Positions 1 through 7,996 of a stretch of DNA of 40,521 bases are shown in pieces. This DNA comes from an uncultured Collinsella sp. (GTDB lineage Bacteria > Actinomycetota > Coriobacteriia > Coriobacteriales > Coriobacteriaceae): the NCBI GenBank assembly GCA_959027945.1, contig CAUFRO010000018.1, forward strand, positions 1 to 40,521, in the 5' to 3' direction. How positions within the stretch are numbered: position 1 is the stretch's first letter; every line of letters begins with the position of its first letter. The notes beneath the pieces are model-generated. The model was not told the DNA's origin and ran no database searches. It was given only the letters and a program-made list of their open reading frames with translations. The position numbers and the translations under genes are program-made.

Positions 1-100
1 CGGTCTTTCATGCAGCAGGGGCTCTCAATGTTTTTATGTCCTGCTCATATCGTCTCTGCCGGCAGCTTGGAACAGTCCTTAAAGCCCGCATCAATCAACT

Positions 101-290
101 GCGGAAAGCGCATCCCAGAATGAGCGTCCAACATGGGACATGGTTTCCCTTGAGGGCCTCAACCGGAAAATGCATCCCGGAATGTTGCCGGAAAGTGGAA
201 CGTAGTTTCCCAAACAGGCCGTGCGCGGAAAGTGCATCTCGCTATCGAACTTCAAAGCGGGATGCATTTTCCGTGCCAGCAGTTCCGGGC
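101..290. repeat. 62-bp imperfect tandem hairpin repeats
   Basis: Three units start at 101, 163 and 225, a strict 62-bp period. Each begins with a GGAAA(A/G)YGCATC arm. The first two carry GTTTCCC near the 3' part. In the third, the 3' arm CGGGATGCATTTTCC (258-272) is the exact reverse complement of 165-179 in unit 2. No credible gene is seen in 1-326, and the stretch ends with a Collinsella-like CCCCAACGA palindrome fragment near 316-327. The function is unknown. It could be a degenerate REP/MITE-type array or the 3' UTR of a gene outside the window. Confidence 0.6.
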
Positions 291-326
291 AGCCAGAGAC
301 CACTCATTTAAGTCTGTCCCCAACGA

Positions 327-1361
327 CTAGTAGTAGGCCCACATGGCTTCGACTTCGTTGAGGACCTCTACGACGCCCCAGCGGCGGGCGCTGCGGCTGG
401 CCGAGTTGGGATCGAAGACTTCAATCTGGTCGGCGTCGTCAATACCGTAAAGTACAATGTAGTGGCCCACGTTGGTAAAGGTGCCCGGCCGAACGGCGGC
501 GATGACGGGCGCTCCCGAACGCAGCGCCTGAGTCATCGAGTCGCGATTGTTATGAAGCTCCGTTCCGTTAAGTCCCAACTGCCACGCACCGCTCGTCATA
601 AACGACCATTCGGTTGCACCGGTGGGGGCGTAATTGCCTGCCTCGGAAAGCGCGCACATATTGACGGGGGTCATATCGGTGCGTCCCGTCTTAAAGATAT
701 AGACCATGGTGAGGCACGTAGGCCCGCAGGCATTTTGGCGGATGGTACCGCCGGCGTAAGGCAGCTCCGACCATGCAGGGTCGATCTGATAGATATGGGG
801 CATCGTGCCGGCTTGCCATTGCGAGCGCGGGGTCGAAAAGGCGAAAGAATAACCGGGCGCGACGGGGGCCTTGAGCAGCTTGTCCTCGGCGGTGGGCTCG
901 AGACCGGCCGAGCCGTGGGACATACAGGAGCTCATAAGCACAAAGACCAGACAGATGAGGATAGAGCACAGTGCGAGGCAAAGCCGACGAGCCGGCAGGG
1001 CGGGGGCATTCACGTACGATGTCGAGCGGTAGGGCTTGCCGTCGCGTCCGCCTTGGGGATGCGAAAAGAAGCGGTTGATATGGCTGCCGGTCTGACGTGC
1101 GCCGTTGCGGCGCAGTTGCGGAACCTCGGCTTGGCGCTGTCGAGTGCGCGCGCCCAAGCGGCTATCTTGCTGTGCGCTTGTGCCCGTGCTCGGACGGCCA
1201 CTCTGCCGTGTTCTGTTTGTCTGCTGCCGAGACGAAGGCCTGGGTTGCTCTTGAGGGCGTTGCGGATTGCTGCTCGTGGCACTTCTGGGCGTCGGCGTGG
1301 TGCGGCCAGCAAGGCGAACGCTTTGTCGCCGTTGATCACCGTCGTTGTATCCGTATGCCAT
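327..1361 (-). CDS. Membrane-anchored C39-like cysteine protease
   Basis: A 344-residue protein. Residues 1-125 are a low-complexity Arg/Gln/Pro/Ser/Thr-rich tail. A hydrophobic segment at about 126-146 follows, ending in a Ser-Ser-Cys that could be a lipobox-like site, and the rest is a papain-fold domain. The catalytic Cys212 sits in an N-A-C-G-P-T-C motif. His300 lies in V-G-H-Y-I-V and Asp317 in V-F-D-P-N, the order expected for the peptidase C39_2 (C39-like) family. The domain should lie outside the membrane, with the long basic tail inside. The start has an AAGGCGG-like ribosome site. It is transcribed alone, divergent from the permease gene. Family assignment is good; the substrate is unknown (possibly peptidoglycan peptides or a small secreted peptide). 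Confidence 0.75.
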   Translation of the reverse strand: MAYGYNDGDQRRQSVRLAGRTTPTPRSATSSNPQRPQEQPRPSSRQQTNRTRQSGRPSTGTSAQQDSRLGARTRQRQAEVPQLRRNGARQTGSHINRFFSHPQGGRDGKPYRSTSYVNAPALPARRLCLALCSILICLVFVLMSSCMSHGSAGLEPTAEDKLLKAPVAPGYSFAFSTPRSQWQAGTMPHIYQIDPAWSELPYAGGTIRQNACGPTCLTMVYIFKTGRTDMTPVNMCALSEAGNYAPTGATEWSFMTSGAWQLGLNGTELHNNRDSMTQALRSGAPVIAAVRPGTFTNVGHYIVLYGIDDADQIEVFDPNSASRSARRWGVVEVLNEVEAMWAYY

Positions 1362-1720
1362 TCGTACCGCCTTGTCTCATGTATAACCTGTCTATCCTAC
1401 AAAAAAGATGTGCAACAAATGGGTCCGCGCGTCAAAAGCTCGGCAAACGGTACGAAAGGCGCAAAACACACGGCCTCAAAAACATCTCTATATGCGTCCG
1501 ATGAGCGTACGCCCGTCGGACGGGCGACAACAATGAGCGGCAAACCGTGCCGTTCGTCCCAAAAACGGTGCCGCTCGTTTTGCAGTTCTGCCTTCGGTCG
1601 AGCTGCGAGCGGCGCTGCTGCGCCAAGGCCGTATCTTAAAGCCATGGAATAAAAGCGCGCGGCAAAACGGACCGCGCAAGGGGTGACGCCAAGGGCGTCA
1701 AAAAGGAAAGGAGGGGAACA
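1362..1720. promoter_or_regulatory. Divergent intergenic region with hairpins
   Basis: 359 bp without a gene between two divergent genes, so it should hold promoters for both. Visible structures are the palindrome GCCCGTCGGACGGGC near 1511-1525, a GCGCG/CGCGC hairpin near 1655-1676, and a perfect TGACGCC-AAG-GGCGTCA hairpin at 1684-1700 lying directly upstream of the permease ribosome site. The last could influence translation initiation or act as an operator. No T-run follows it, so it is not a convincing terminator. Confidence 0.45.
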
Positions 1721-3172
1721 ATGGCGGACAAGAACGCAGAAGTTGCAGTCGAGGATAACGGCGGCATGAAGAAAACGCTCTCGCTCTGGAACTTCTTCAC
1801 CATCGGCTTTGGTGCCATTATCGGTACCGGTTGGGTTCTGCAGGTCGGCGACTGGATGGTCGTGGGCGGCGGTCCCGTTCCCGCTATGATCGCATTCCTC
1901 TTGGGTGCAATCTTCCTCGTGCCCGTCGGAGCTGTTTTCGGTGAGCTCACGGCTGCTATCCCCATCTCGGGCGGCATCGTCGAGTATGTCGATCGTAGCT
2001 TTGGCCGTACACTGAGCTACATCACCGGATGGCTTTTGGCCCTGGGCAACGGCATCCTGTGCCCGTGGGAGGCCATCGCCATTTCGACCCTCGTGTCCGA
2101 GATGTTCGGCAGCCTACCCGGTCTTGAGTGGCTGCGCGCCGTCAAGCTCTACACCATCCTGGGGGCCGACGTCTACCTGTTCCCGACGCTGATCGCGCTC
2201 GGCTTTGCAGTCTACGTCATCTTCCTCAACTTCCGCGGCGCCAGCTCGGCCGCCAAGCTCCAGGCCTTCCTGACCAAGGCCCTGCTCTGCGGCATGCTGC
2301 TCGCCATGGGCGTCTCGCTGTTCACCGGCTCGCCGGACAACGCCATGCCCGTGTTCTCCCAGGTCACCGGCGCTGGCGGCGGCAAGGCCGCTACCGAGAG
2401 CACCAGCCTGTTTGCCGGCATCGTGTCGGTCCTGGTTCTGACCCCGTTCTTCTACGCCGGCTTCGACACCATTCCTCAGCAGGCTGAGGAAGCAGCCGAG
2501 GGCCTCAACTGGAACAAGTTCGGCAAGATCATCTCCCTGGCCCTGCTGGCCGCCGGCGGTTTCTACATGGTCTGCATCTACTCGTTCGGTACCATTCTCG
2601 ACTGGCATGAGTTTGTTAAGAGCCCGGTTCCCGCGCTTGCCTGTCTCAAGGGCATCAACATGCTCCTGTACCTGGCCATGCTCGTCATCGCCACGCTTGG
2701 ACCCATGGGCCCGATGAACTCCTTCTACGGCGCAACGAGCCGCATCATGCTCGCCATGGGCCGCAAGGGCCAGCTGCCCGAGAAGTTCGCCGAGGTCGAC
2801 CCCAAGTCCGGCGCTCCCAAGCTCGCCTGCGTTGTTCTGGGCGTCATCACCGTCGTCGGTCCGTTCCTGGGCAAGAACATGCTTATCCCTCTGACCAACG
2901 TGTCGGCTCTCGCCTTCATCTTCTCCTGCGGCATGGTCGCCCTCGCCTGCCTGCGCATGCGCTTCACCGAGCCCGACCTGCCTCGTCCCTACGAGGTGCC
3001 CGGTGGCAAGTTTGGCATCTCCCTCGCTATCGCTGCCTGCGCCATCATCATCGGCCTGCTTGTGATTCCGTTCTCTCCCGCCTCCCTCAACATGGTGGAG
3101 TGGAGCATCGTGATCGGCTGGTTGGCTATTGGCCTGGCCCTCATGGCTTTCACCAATTCCCGCAAAAAGTAA
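1721..3172 (+). CDS. APC-family amino acid permease
   Basis: A 483-residue integral membrane protein with about 12 hydrophobic segments. The N-terminal stretch S-L-W-N-F-F-T-I-G-F-G-A-I-I-G-T-G-W is the TM1 signature of the amino acid-polyamine-organocation superfamily, with the substrate-binding G-A-I-I-G-T-G kink. It should import amino acids or amines at the cytoplasmic membrane. The start follows a GGAGGGG ribosome site. A 131-bp gap separates it from a co-directional amidohydrolase, and the pair may form one operon in which the permease brings in a substrate or exports a product. Codons are strongly C-ending like those of the amidohydrolase, suggesting good expression. Substrate specificity cannot be read from the sequence. 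Confidence 0.88.
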   Translation: MADKNAEVAVEDNGGMKKTLSLWNFFTIGFGAIIGTGWVLQVGDWMVVGGGPVPAMIAFLLGAIFLVPVGAVFGELTAAIPISGGIVEYVDRSFGRTLSYITGWLLALGNGILCPWEAIAISTLVSEMFGSLPGLEWLRAVKLYTILGADVYLFPTLIALGFAVYVIFLNFRGASSAAKLQAFLTKALLCGMLLAMGVSLFTGSPDNAMPVFSQVTGAGGGKAATESTSLFAGIVSVLVLTPFFYAGFDTIPQQAEEAAEGLNWNKFGKIISLALLAAGGFYMVCIYSFGTILDWHEFVKSPVPALACLKGINMLLYLAMLVIATLGPMGPMNSFYGATSRIMLAMGRKGQLPEKFAEVDPKSGAPKLACVVLGVITVVGPFLGKNMLIPLTNVSALAFIFSCGMVALACLRMRFTEPDLPRPYEVPGGKFGISLAIAACAIIIGLLVIPFSPASLNMVEWSIVIGWLAIGLALMAFTNSRKK

Positions 3173-3303
3173 CGCCGAGCCGGGGCGGATCAGGTGCGCG
3201 GGACCCTCTCTTCCGCGCGCCGAACCCGGCGCCACTTGGGTAGCTTTGTGAGGCCTTAACCCAACACGGCCTCGCCCACTATATGGATCCATAAGGAGGA
3301 ACC

Positions 3304-4581
3304 ATGTCCACTAAGTATGCAATCGTTGGCGGCAAGCTCATCGACGGTACCGGTGCCGAGCCGGTCGAGAACTCCCTCGTTCTCGTCGACGACAACGGCA
3401 AGATCGAGTACGCCGGCGCCATGCAGGACCTTCCCGAGGGCGTTGAGGTCATCGACGCCGCCGGCAAGACCGTCCTTCCCGGCCTGATCGACACCCACCT
3501 GCACTTCTCGGGCAACTTGACCGACGATGACACCGACTGGGTCATGCAGCCGCTTCTCGAGAAGCAGGCCGTCGCCGTCAAGCAGGCCTACGACTGCCTC
3601 ACCCACGGCCTCACCACCGTCTGCGAGATCGGCCGCTTTGGTATCCAGATCCGTGACTGCATCGACAAGGGCGTCTTCAAGGGCCCGCGCGTTCTGGCCA
3701 CCGGCCTTGGCTTCTGCCGCGTTGCCGGCCACGGCGACTCCCACCACTGCAGCCAGGAGCTCAACAAGGAATCGCACCCCTGGGGCGATCAGGTCGACGG
3801 TCCTTGGGATCTGCGCAAGGCCGTCCGTCGTCGCCTGCGCGAGAACCCCGATGCCATCAAGATCTGGGCTACCGGTGGCGGCATCTGGCGCTGGGACTCC
3901 GGCCGCGACCAGCACTACTGCTCCGAGGAGATTCAGGCTGTGGTCGAAGAGGCCAAGATGGTCGGCATCCCCGTGTGGAGCCACTGCTACAACAACCACG
4001 CCGCTGCCTACGATTCCGTCCGCTTTGGCTGCGAGCAGCTGATCCACGGCTTCGATATCGATGAGCGCACCATGGACCTCATGGCCGAGCAGGGCACCTT
4101 CTTCACCCCGACGATCGCCTTCCTGCCCACCTGGTACGCCACCTATCCGCCCGTCTACGTCCCCGAGCTGCACGACAAGTACGAGGGCACCCTGGTCGAG
4201 AAGGAGCTGCAGCGCAACTACGACTGCCTGCGCGAGGCCAAGAAGCGCGGCGTCGTCATGACGATCGGCTCCGATTCCTTCTCCTTCGTCACCCCGTACG
4301 GCACCTGCTCCATCGAGGAGATGTACGAGTTCGTCGACAAGATCGGCTTCACCCCGGTCGAGACCATCACCTGTGCCACCCTCAACGGTGCCAAGATGTG
4401 CCACATCGAGGACGAGACCGGGTCCATCGAGGCCGGCAAGTGCGCCGACCTGCTGGTCGTCAACGGTGACGTCGCCGCCGACATCCACGTGCTCAACACC
4501 GACAACATGGACGTCATCATGAAGGACGGCTGGATTGTCGAGGGCGGCACCTTCGGCGAGGCAAACAAGTACAGCGCCTAA
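3304..4581 (+). CDS. Metal-dependent amidohydrolase (imidazolonepropionase/prolidase-like)
   Basis: A 425-residue cytoplasmic enzyme of the amidohydrolase superfamily. The metal ligands are visible in order: His65 and His67 (D-T-H-L-H), Lys186 in A-I-K-I-W (the likely carboxylated lysine bridging two metals), His227 (W-S-H-C), His248 (L-I-H-G) and Asp324 (G-S-D-S-F). This set and the length fit the imidazolonepropionase-like or Xaa-Pro dipeptidase-like branch, which hydrolyses C-N bonds in cyclic amides or dipeptides. The start has an ideal AAGGAGG ribosome site, preceded by the palindrome TATGGATCCATA (3282-3293). The upstream permease suggests that substrate uptake and hydrolysis are coupled. 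The exact substrate is unknown. Confidence 0.85.
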   Translation: MSTKYAIVGGKLIDGTGAEPVENSLVLVDDNGKIEYAGAMQDLPEGVEVIDAAGKTVLPGLIDTHLHFSGNLTDDDTDWVMQPLLEKQAVAVKQAYDCLTHGLTTVCEIGRFGIQIRDCIDKGVFKGPRVLATGLGFCRVAGHGDSHHCSQELNKESHPWGDQVDGPWDLRKAVRRRLRENPDAIKIWATGGGIWRWDSGRDQHYCSEEIQAVVEEAKMVGIPVWSHCYNNHAAAYDSVRFGCEQLIHGFDIDERTMDLMAEQGTFFTPTIAFLPTWYATYPPVYVPELHDKYEGTLVEKELQRNYDCLREAKKRGVVMTIGSDSFSFVTPYGTCSIEEMYEFVDKIGFTPVETITCATLNGAKMCHIEDETGSIEAGKCADLLVVNGDVAADIHVLNTDNMDVIMKDGWIVEGGTFGEANKYSA

Positions 4582-4638
4582 GCTACCGTTCATCGATGGC
4601 TTGATGTAAAACACAGTATTTGATTGCATAATGCAATG

Positions 4639-4664
4639 GAGAGGGTCGCTTGCGGCCCTCTTTA
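4639..4664 (+). terminator. Rho-independent terminator after amidohydrolase
   Basis: An AGAGGG (4640-4645)/CCCTCT (4656-4661) stem, extended inside by CGC/GCG pairs, is followed by TTTATT. It lies 59 bp after the amidohydrolase stop and ahead of the histidine kinase start. An ATG at 4631 that would lengthen the kinase falls just before this hairpin, which argues against that start. Confidence 0.65.
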
Positions 4665-4699
4665 TTGCTATGGGGTGCGTCGGTAAGAAGGAGATGACG

Positions 4700-6085
4700 G
4701 TGGATCTCAATAGGCTGATTCTGGGCAAGAGCTACAACTCTACCAAGGTCTTTCGTACCGCTCAGCATGTGGTTCAAGCCATCTTGCTCGGTATTGTCGT
4801 CCCGCTGCTTATCCTGCTGCTCATCTGGGATCTAACCGATAATCCCAATCCCGTTCCGGCCGTTGTCGTCATTGCCGGCTTGGTCATGCTGTGCTTCTTC
4901 TTCTCGTACGTCTTTGTCGTTCCCGACGACCTCACATCGAGCGCAACCGACCGCACGCTCGCCATCGCTTCAAAAATATTCGCCTACACGTCGCGCGGCC
5001 TTACGCCCGAAGCTGCCCTAGGCGCCTCTAAGATCATCCTGTCCGAAACTATCGCCTCTGCCATCTGCTTTACCGACGGCAAGCAGGTGTTGGCAAGCTG
5101 GGGCGAGGACTCGGCAAAATGCCCCGCGGGCACCCCGGTGGTGCTGCGGACTACGCTCAACGTGATCAACAGCGGTGAGCAAAGCGTGTTCTCGCGCGAT
5201 GCCTCGACCGAGACAGGTGGCTACTTTCCGCGCCTGCGCGCCGGTATTGTCGCACCGCTTACCGTGCGCGGGCATTGCGTGGGCACGCTCGAGCTGTATT
5301 ATCCCCGTCTGAGCAGCATCGATATGCGCCAGACGGCGCTTGCCTCGGGCTTTGCCGACCTCATTTCCACGCAGCTTGCGAGCTTTGAGCTCGAGCGCCA
5401 GGACGAGCTTACGGCCCGCGTGGAGCTGCGCGCCTTGCAATCGCAGGTCGATCCTCATTTTCTGTTTAACACCATCAGCACCATCGTGTCGCTCGTGCGT
5501 ACCGAGCCGGACAAGGCCAGGTCGCTGCTGATCGACTTCTCCAACTACTACCGTCAGACGCTTTCTGATTCCGATACCCTCACAACGCTCGAGCACGAGG
5601 TGGAACAGGGCACTCGCTATATCAATCTTATGCAGGCTCGTTATGGCGACGGCCGTCTGCGCGTCTCGGTCGATATCGACTTTGAGGTGCGCGATTGCAT
5701 GGTGCCGCCGTTTATCTTGCAGCCGTTGCTCGAAAACTGCATCAAGCACGCGCAGCGCGAGACCGAGCCGCTTTCTATTCATGTTAGGGCTTTCGAGACC
5801 GATGACGGTTTGGAGATCATCGTCGAGGACGATGGCATCGGTATGAGCGAAGAGGTCTGCGCGCATCTGTTTGAGCAACATCGCCTGGAGGAGCCCGAGA
5901 GCATTACCGCCGACGGCTCCGTCAAGCGAGGTTGCGGCCTGGCGCTCTTCAACGTGCTTCAGCGCATCCATTTCTTTTACGGAGAAGATTCCGGCATGCG
6001 CGTGAAGTCTCAGGAGGGCGTGGGAACGCAGGTCATCGTCGAGCTGAACGGCGAGCCGCATGAGCCGGCGCCGTTGACGGCGTAG
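4700..6085 (+). CDS. LytS-like sensor histidine kinase (system 1)
   Basis: A membrane sensor kinase of the LytS/YehU type. Two hydrophobic helices near residues 25-75 are followed by a GAF-like sensor region (about 85-230), then the His_kinase domain with the phospho-acceptor His253 in Q-V-D-P-H-F-L-F-N. A HATPase_c domain ends the protein, with an N-box L-L-E-N-C (Asn346) and a D-D-G-I-G-M G1 box. I chose the GTG at 4700 because AAGGAG lies 6 bp upstream; the in-frame ATG at 4694 is too close to that site and the ATG at 4631 precedes a terminator hairpin. The response regulator follows 38 bp downstream. The signal is unknown; LytS-type kinases often respond to envelope state, peptides or small carboxylates. 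Confidence 0.87.
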   Translation: MDLNRLILGKSYNSTKVFRTAQHVVQAILLGIVVPLLILLLIWDLTDNPNPVPAVVVIAGLVMLCFFFSYVFVVPDDLTSSATDRTLAIASKIFAYTSRGLTPEAALGASKIILSETIASAICFTDGKQVLASWGEDSAKCPAGTPVVLRTTLNVINSGEQSVFSRDASTETGGYFPRLRAGIVAPLTVRGHCVGTLELYYPRLSSIDMRQTALASGFADLISTQLASFELERQDELTARVELRALQSQVDPHFLFNTISTIVSLVRTEPDKARSLLIDFSNYYRQTLSDSDTLTTLEHEVEQGTRYINLMQARYGDGRLRVSVDIDFEVRDCMVPPFILQPLLENCIKHAQRETEPLSIHVRAFETDDGLEIIVEDDGIGMSEEVCAHLFEQHRLEEPESITADGSVKRGCGLALFNVLQRIHFFYGEDSGMRVKSQEGVGTQVIVELNGEPHEPAPLTA

Positions 6086-6123
6086 CACGCGGTTGGATTG
6101 AGAGAAAAAGAGGGGAAGCACAT

Positions 6124-6858
6124 ATGTCCGAAGGCTGGAACATCTTGGTGGTTGATGACGAGCCTCCCATTAGGGCTGAGCTACGCTATCTGTTGGAAAA
6201 GGATACGCGTGTGGGTCAGATTGCCGAGGCGGGCAATGTCACCGAAGCCGTGGAGTCGATTCTGTCGAACAAGCCCGACGTGTTGTTTTTAGACATTACC
6301 ATGCCCGGTCGCTCGGGAATTGAGCTTGCCGAGACGCTGCAGAACCTAAAGACGCCGCCGGTGGTTGTGTTTGTGACGGCGTTTGCCGAATTTGCCGCTG
6401 ATGCGTATAACCTCGATGCGGTCGACTATGTCGTCAAGCCGGTCGAGGACGCACGCCTGTCAAAGGCACTCGACAAGATCGAGGCAGCCTTGGGTGCCCG
6501 TCGTGTTATCCATGCTCCGCGCCAGCCTTTGCGTCTGACGGTGGACCGCGGGGGCAAAAAGGTGTTCATTCCCGCCGCAGACGTCTGCTACTTTGAGGCG
6601 CGCGCCGATTTTTGCAACGCCATCTGCGCCGAGGGAACGTACCTGATCAATGAGTCGATCTCTTCGCTCGAGCGTCGCTTGGTCTCCGAGGGCTTTATTC
6701 GCGTTCATCGCAGCTATCTGGTCAATTTGGAAGACGTGCACAATGTCGAGATCGGTTCCACGGGTCTTATGGAGCTCAGGCTCGATCGCGTAACCTCGAC
6801 GGTGCCCGTGTCCCGCCGTCGCGCTGCCGAGGTTAAAGCACACTTGGGGCTTGCGTAG
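6124..6858 (+). CDS. LytTR-type response regulator (system 1)
   Basis: A 244-residue response regulator. The receiver domain has acidic Asp11/Asp12, the phospho-acceptor Asp57 in F-L-D-I-T-M-P-G and Lys105 in V-V-K-P-V. A LytTR DNA-binding domain occupies about 140-244, with the characteristic F-I-R-V-H-R-S-Y-L-V-N and a final V-P-V-S-R-R-R. It should be phosphorylated by the kinase encoded just upstream and then bind direct-repeat sites. The start has an AGGGG ribosome site. Its targets are not evident; the downstream phospholipase-like gene is a natural candidate. Confidence 0.9.
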   Translation: MSEGWNILVVDDEPPIRAELRYLLEKDTRVGQIAEAGNVTEAVESILSNKPDVLFLDITMPGRSGIELAETLQNLKTPPVVVFVTAFAEFAADAYNLDAVDYVVKPVEDARLSKALDKIEAALGARRVIHAPRQPLRLTVDRGGKKVFIPAADVCYFEARADFCNAICAEGTYLINESISSLERRLVSEGFIRVHRSYLVNLEDVHNVEIGSTGLMELRLDRVTSTVPVSRRRAAEVKAHLGLA

Positions 6859-6950
6859 ACGGTCTGCGTGCCGTCGTTTACCATCGCAGGTTTGGCATGG
6901 GCGCGCGGTGGGCATAATGGGTGGCATCGAATGAAATCGAAAGGATCATT

Positions 6951-7895
6951 ATGCCCGCGCTTATCACCCATCATCTGTTTGGCGAGGAAAGCATCGACCG
7001 TCTTCCGCAGGGCGTCATCACGTCCGATGAAGAGCGCATTGCCTTTATCTTGGGCAACCAAGGCCCCGACCCGTTTTTCTTTCACATTCTGACACCGCGT
7101 GTTTCCGACTGCACGCTGCTGGCGCAGGTCATGCATCGGTCGCGCATGTCTCGCCAGTTCGCGTGCCTGCGCGACGGCGTGTCGCATCTGCTGCCGCGCG
7201 ACGCCAGCTTGGGTCGCGCCTTTGCGCTGGGCCTGCTGTCTCATTACGTGCTCGACCGCAACGCCCATCCTTTTGTCTATGAGCAGCAGTTTGGCATCGT
7301 GGAGTCCGATTCAGAGCTTGAGAATTCGAGCAGTCAGGTCCATGCCGTGATCGAGAGTGACCTGGATGTGCTGATGCTGCAGCTTAAACGCGATGGCGCT
7401 ACGGTCGACGATTATCCGCCGGCGGGCGAGATCGTCACCACCGATCGCATCAATCGCGTGGCCGGCGTGCTGATGAGCTATGTTGCCGGACGCGTGTACG
7501 GCATTGACATTCCGGCGGGGGAGTACGGTGCTGCCGTTGCCAATATGCAGCGACTTTACCGCGCGATTGAGCCGGCCGGCTCCGCAAAGACGCGCGCGAT
7601 CTCGCTGGTTGAGGGCTTGGTGCACGATTACTCGCTGCTCGACGGCCTTGCTCATCGCGTGACGACGGAGTTGCCCGAGCGCACCGGTAACCTGGGCCAT
7701 CTGACATGGAAGAATCCCTTTACCGACGAGGTCTCGAACGAGAGTTTCCCCGAGGTCTTTGATCGCGCGCTGGGCGATTACGAGTGCACGGTCGCACGTT
7801 TTATCGAGACCGGTGACATGGATGCCGTGACCAGTCACGTCAACTACAGCGGTCGCGTGCTCAATGCCGATGAGGAGTTCGACCGCGAGGAATAG
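6951..7895 (+). CDS. Zinc-dependent phospholipase C-like protein
   Basis: A 314-residue protein of the zinc-dependent phospholipase C-like family (PF00882 type). It begins M-P-A-L-I-T-H-H-L-F-G-E, carries G-N-Q-G-P-D-P-F-F-F near residues 39-48 and a L-S-H-Y-V-L-D-R-N-A-H-P-F metal-binding helix. Such all-helical His/Asp-rich proteins are common in Firmicutes and Actinobacteria. Their true substrate is often not phospholipid. There is no signal peptide, so the protein is probably cytoplasmic. The start at 6951 has GAAAGG upstream and matches the family N-terminus; an upstream in-frame ATG at 6921 would add a non-conserved extension. It lies 92 bp after the response regulator. Confidence 0.75.
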   Translation: MPALITHHLFGEESIDRLPQGVITSDEERIAFILGNQGPDPFFFHILTPRVSDCTLLAQVMHRSRMSRQFACLRDGVSHLLPRDASLGRAFALGLLSHYVLDRNAHPFVYEQQFGIVESDSELENSSSQVHAVIESDLDVLMLQLKRDGATVDDYPPAGEIVTTDRINRVAGVLMSYVAGRVYGIDIPAGEYGAAVANMQRLYRAIEPAGSAKTRAISLVEGLVHDYSLLDGLAHRVTTELPERTGNLGHLTWKNPFTDEVSNESFPEVFDRALGDYECTVARFIETGDMDAVTSHVNYSGRVLNADEEFDREE

Positions 7896-7996
7896 GGCCC
7901 GTGCGTGCCCCTTTGCCGAATCCTTACCGGCGGTTCTGGACAATTGGGGTACGATGAACTAACTGCATATCGGGCGAATACGAAGGGTCCCTGTCC

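Noticed and set aside
101..290. CRISPR array
   Set aside because: The period is strict but the repeats are imperfect throughout with no unique spacers, and no cas genes are present.
36..311. Possible small gene at the left edge
   Set aside because: It runs through the 62-bp hairpin repeats, has no ribosome site and no recognisable features on either strand.
1684..1700. Intrinsic terminator
   Set aside because: A perfect hairpin, but it is followed by an A-run on the plus strand and lies just before a ribosome site, so a regulatory role is more likely.
3256..4728. Long open frame on the minus strand opposite the amidohydrolase gene
   Set aside because: The plus-strand protein has complete metal-binding motifs and an ideal ribosome site. 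The antisense frame is a by-product of C-ending codons and has a Val/Asp/Gly-rich composition without motifs.
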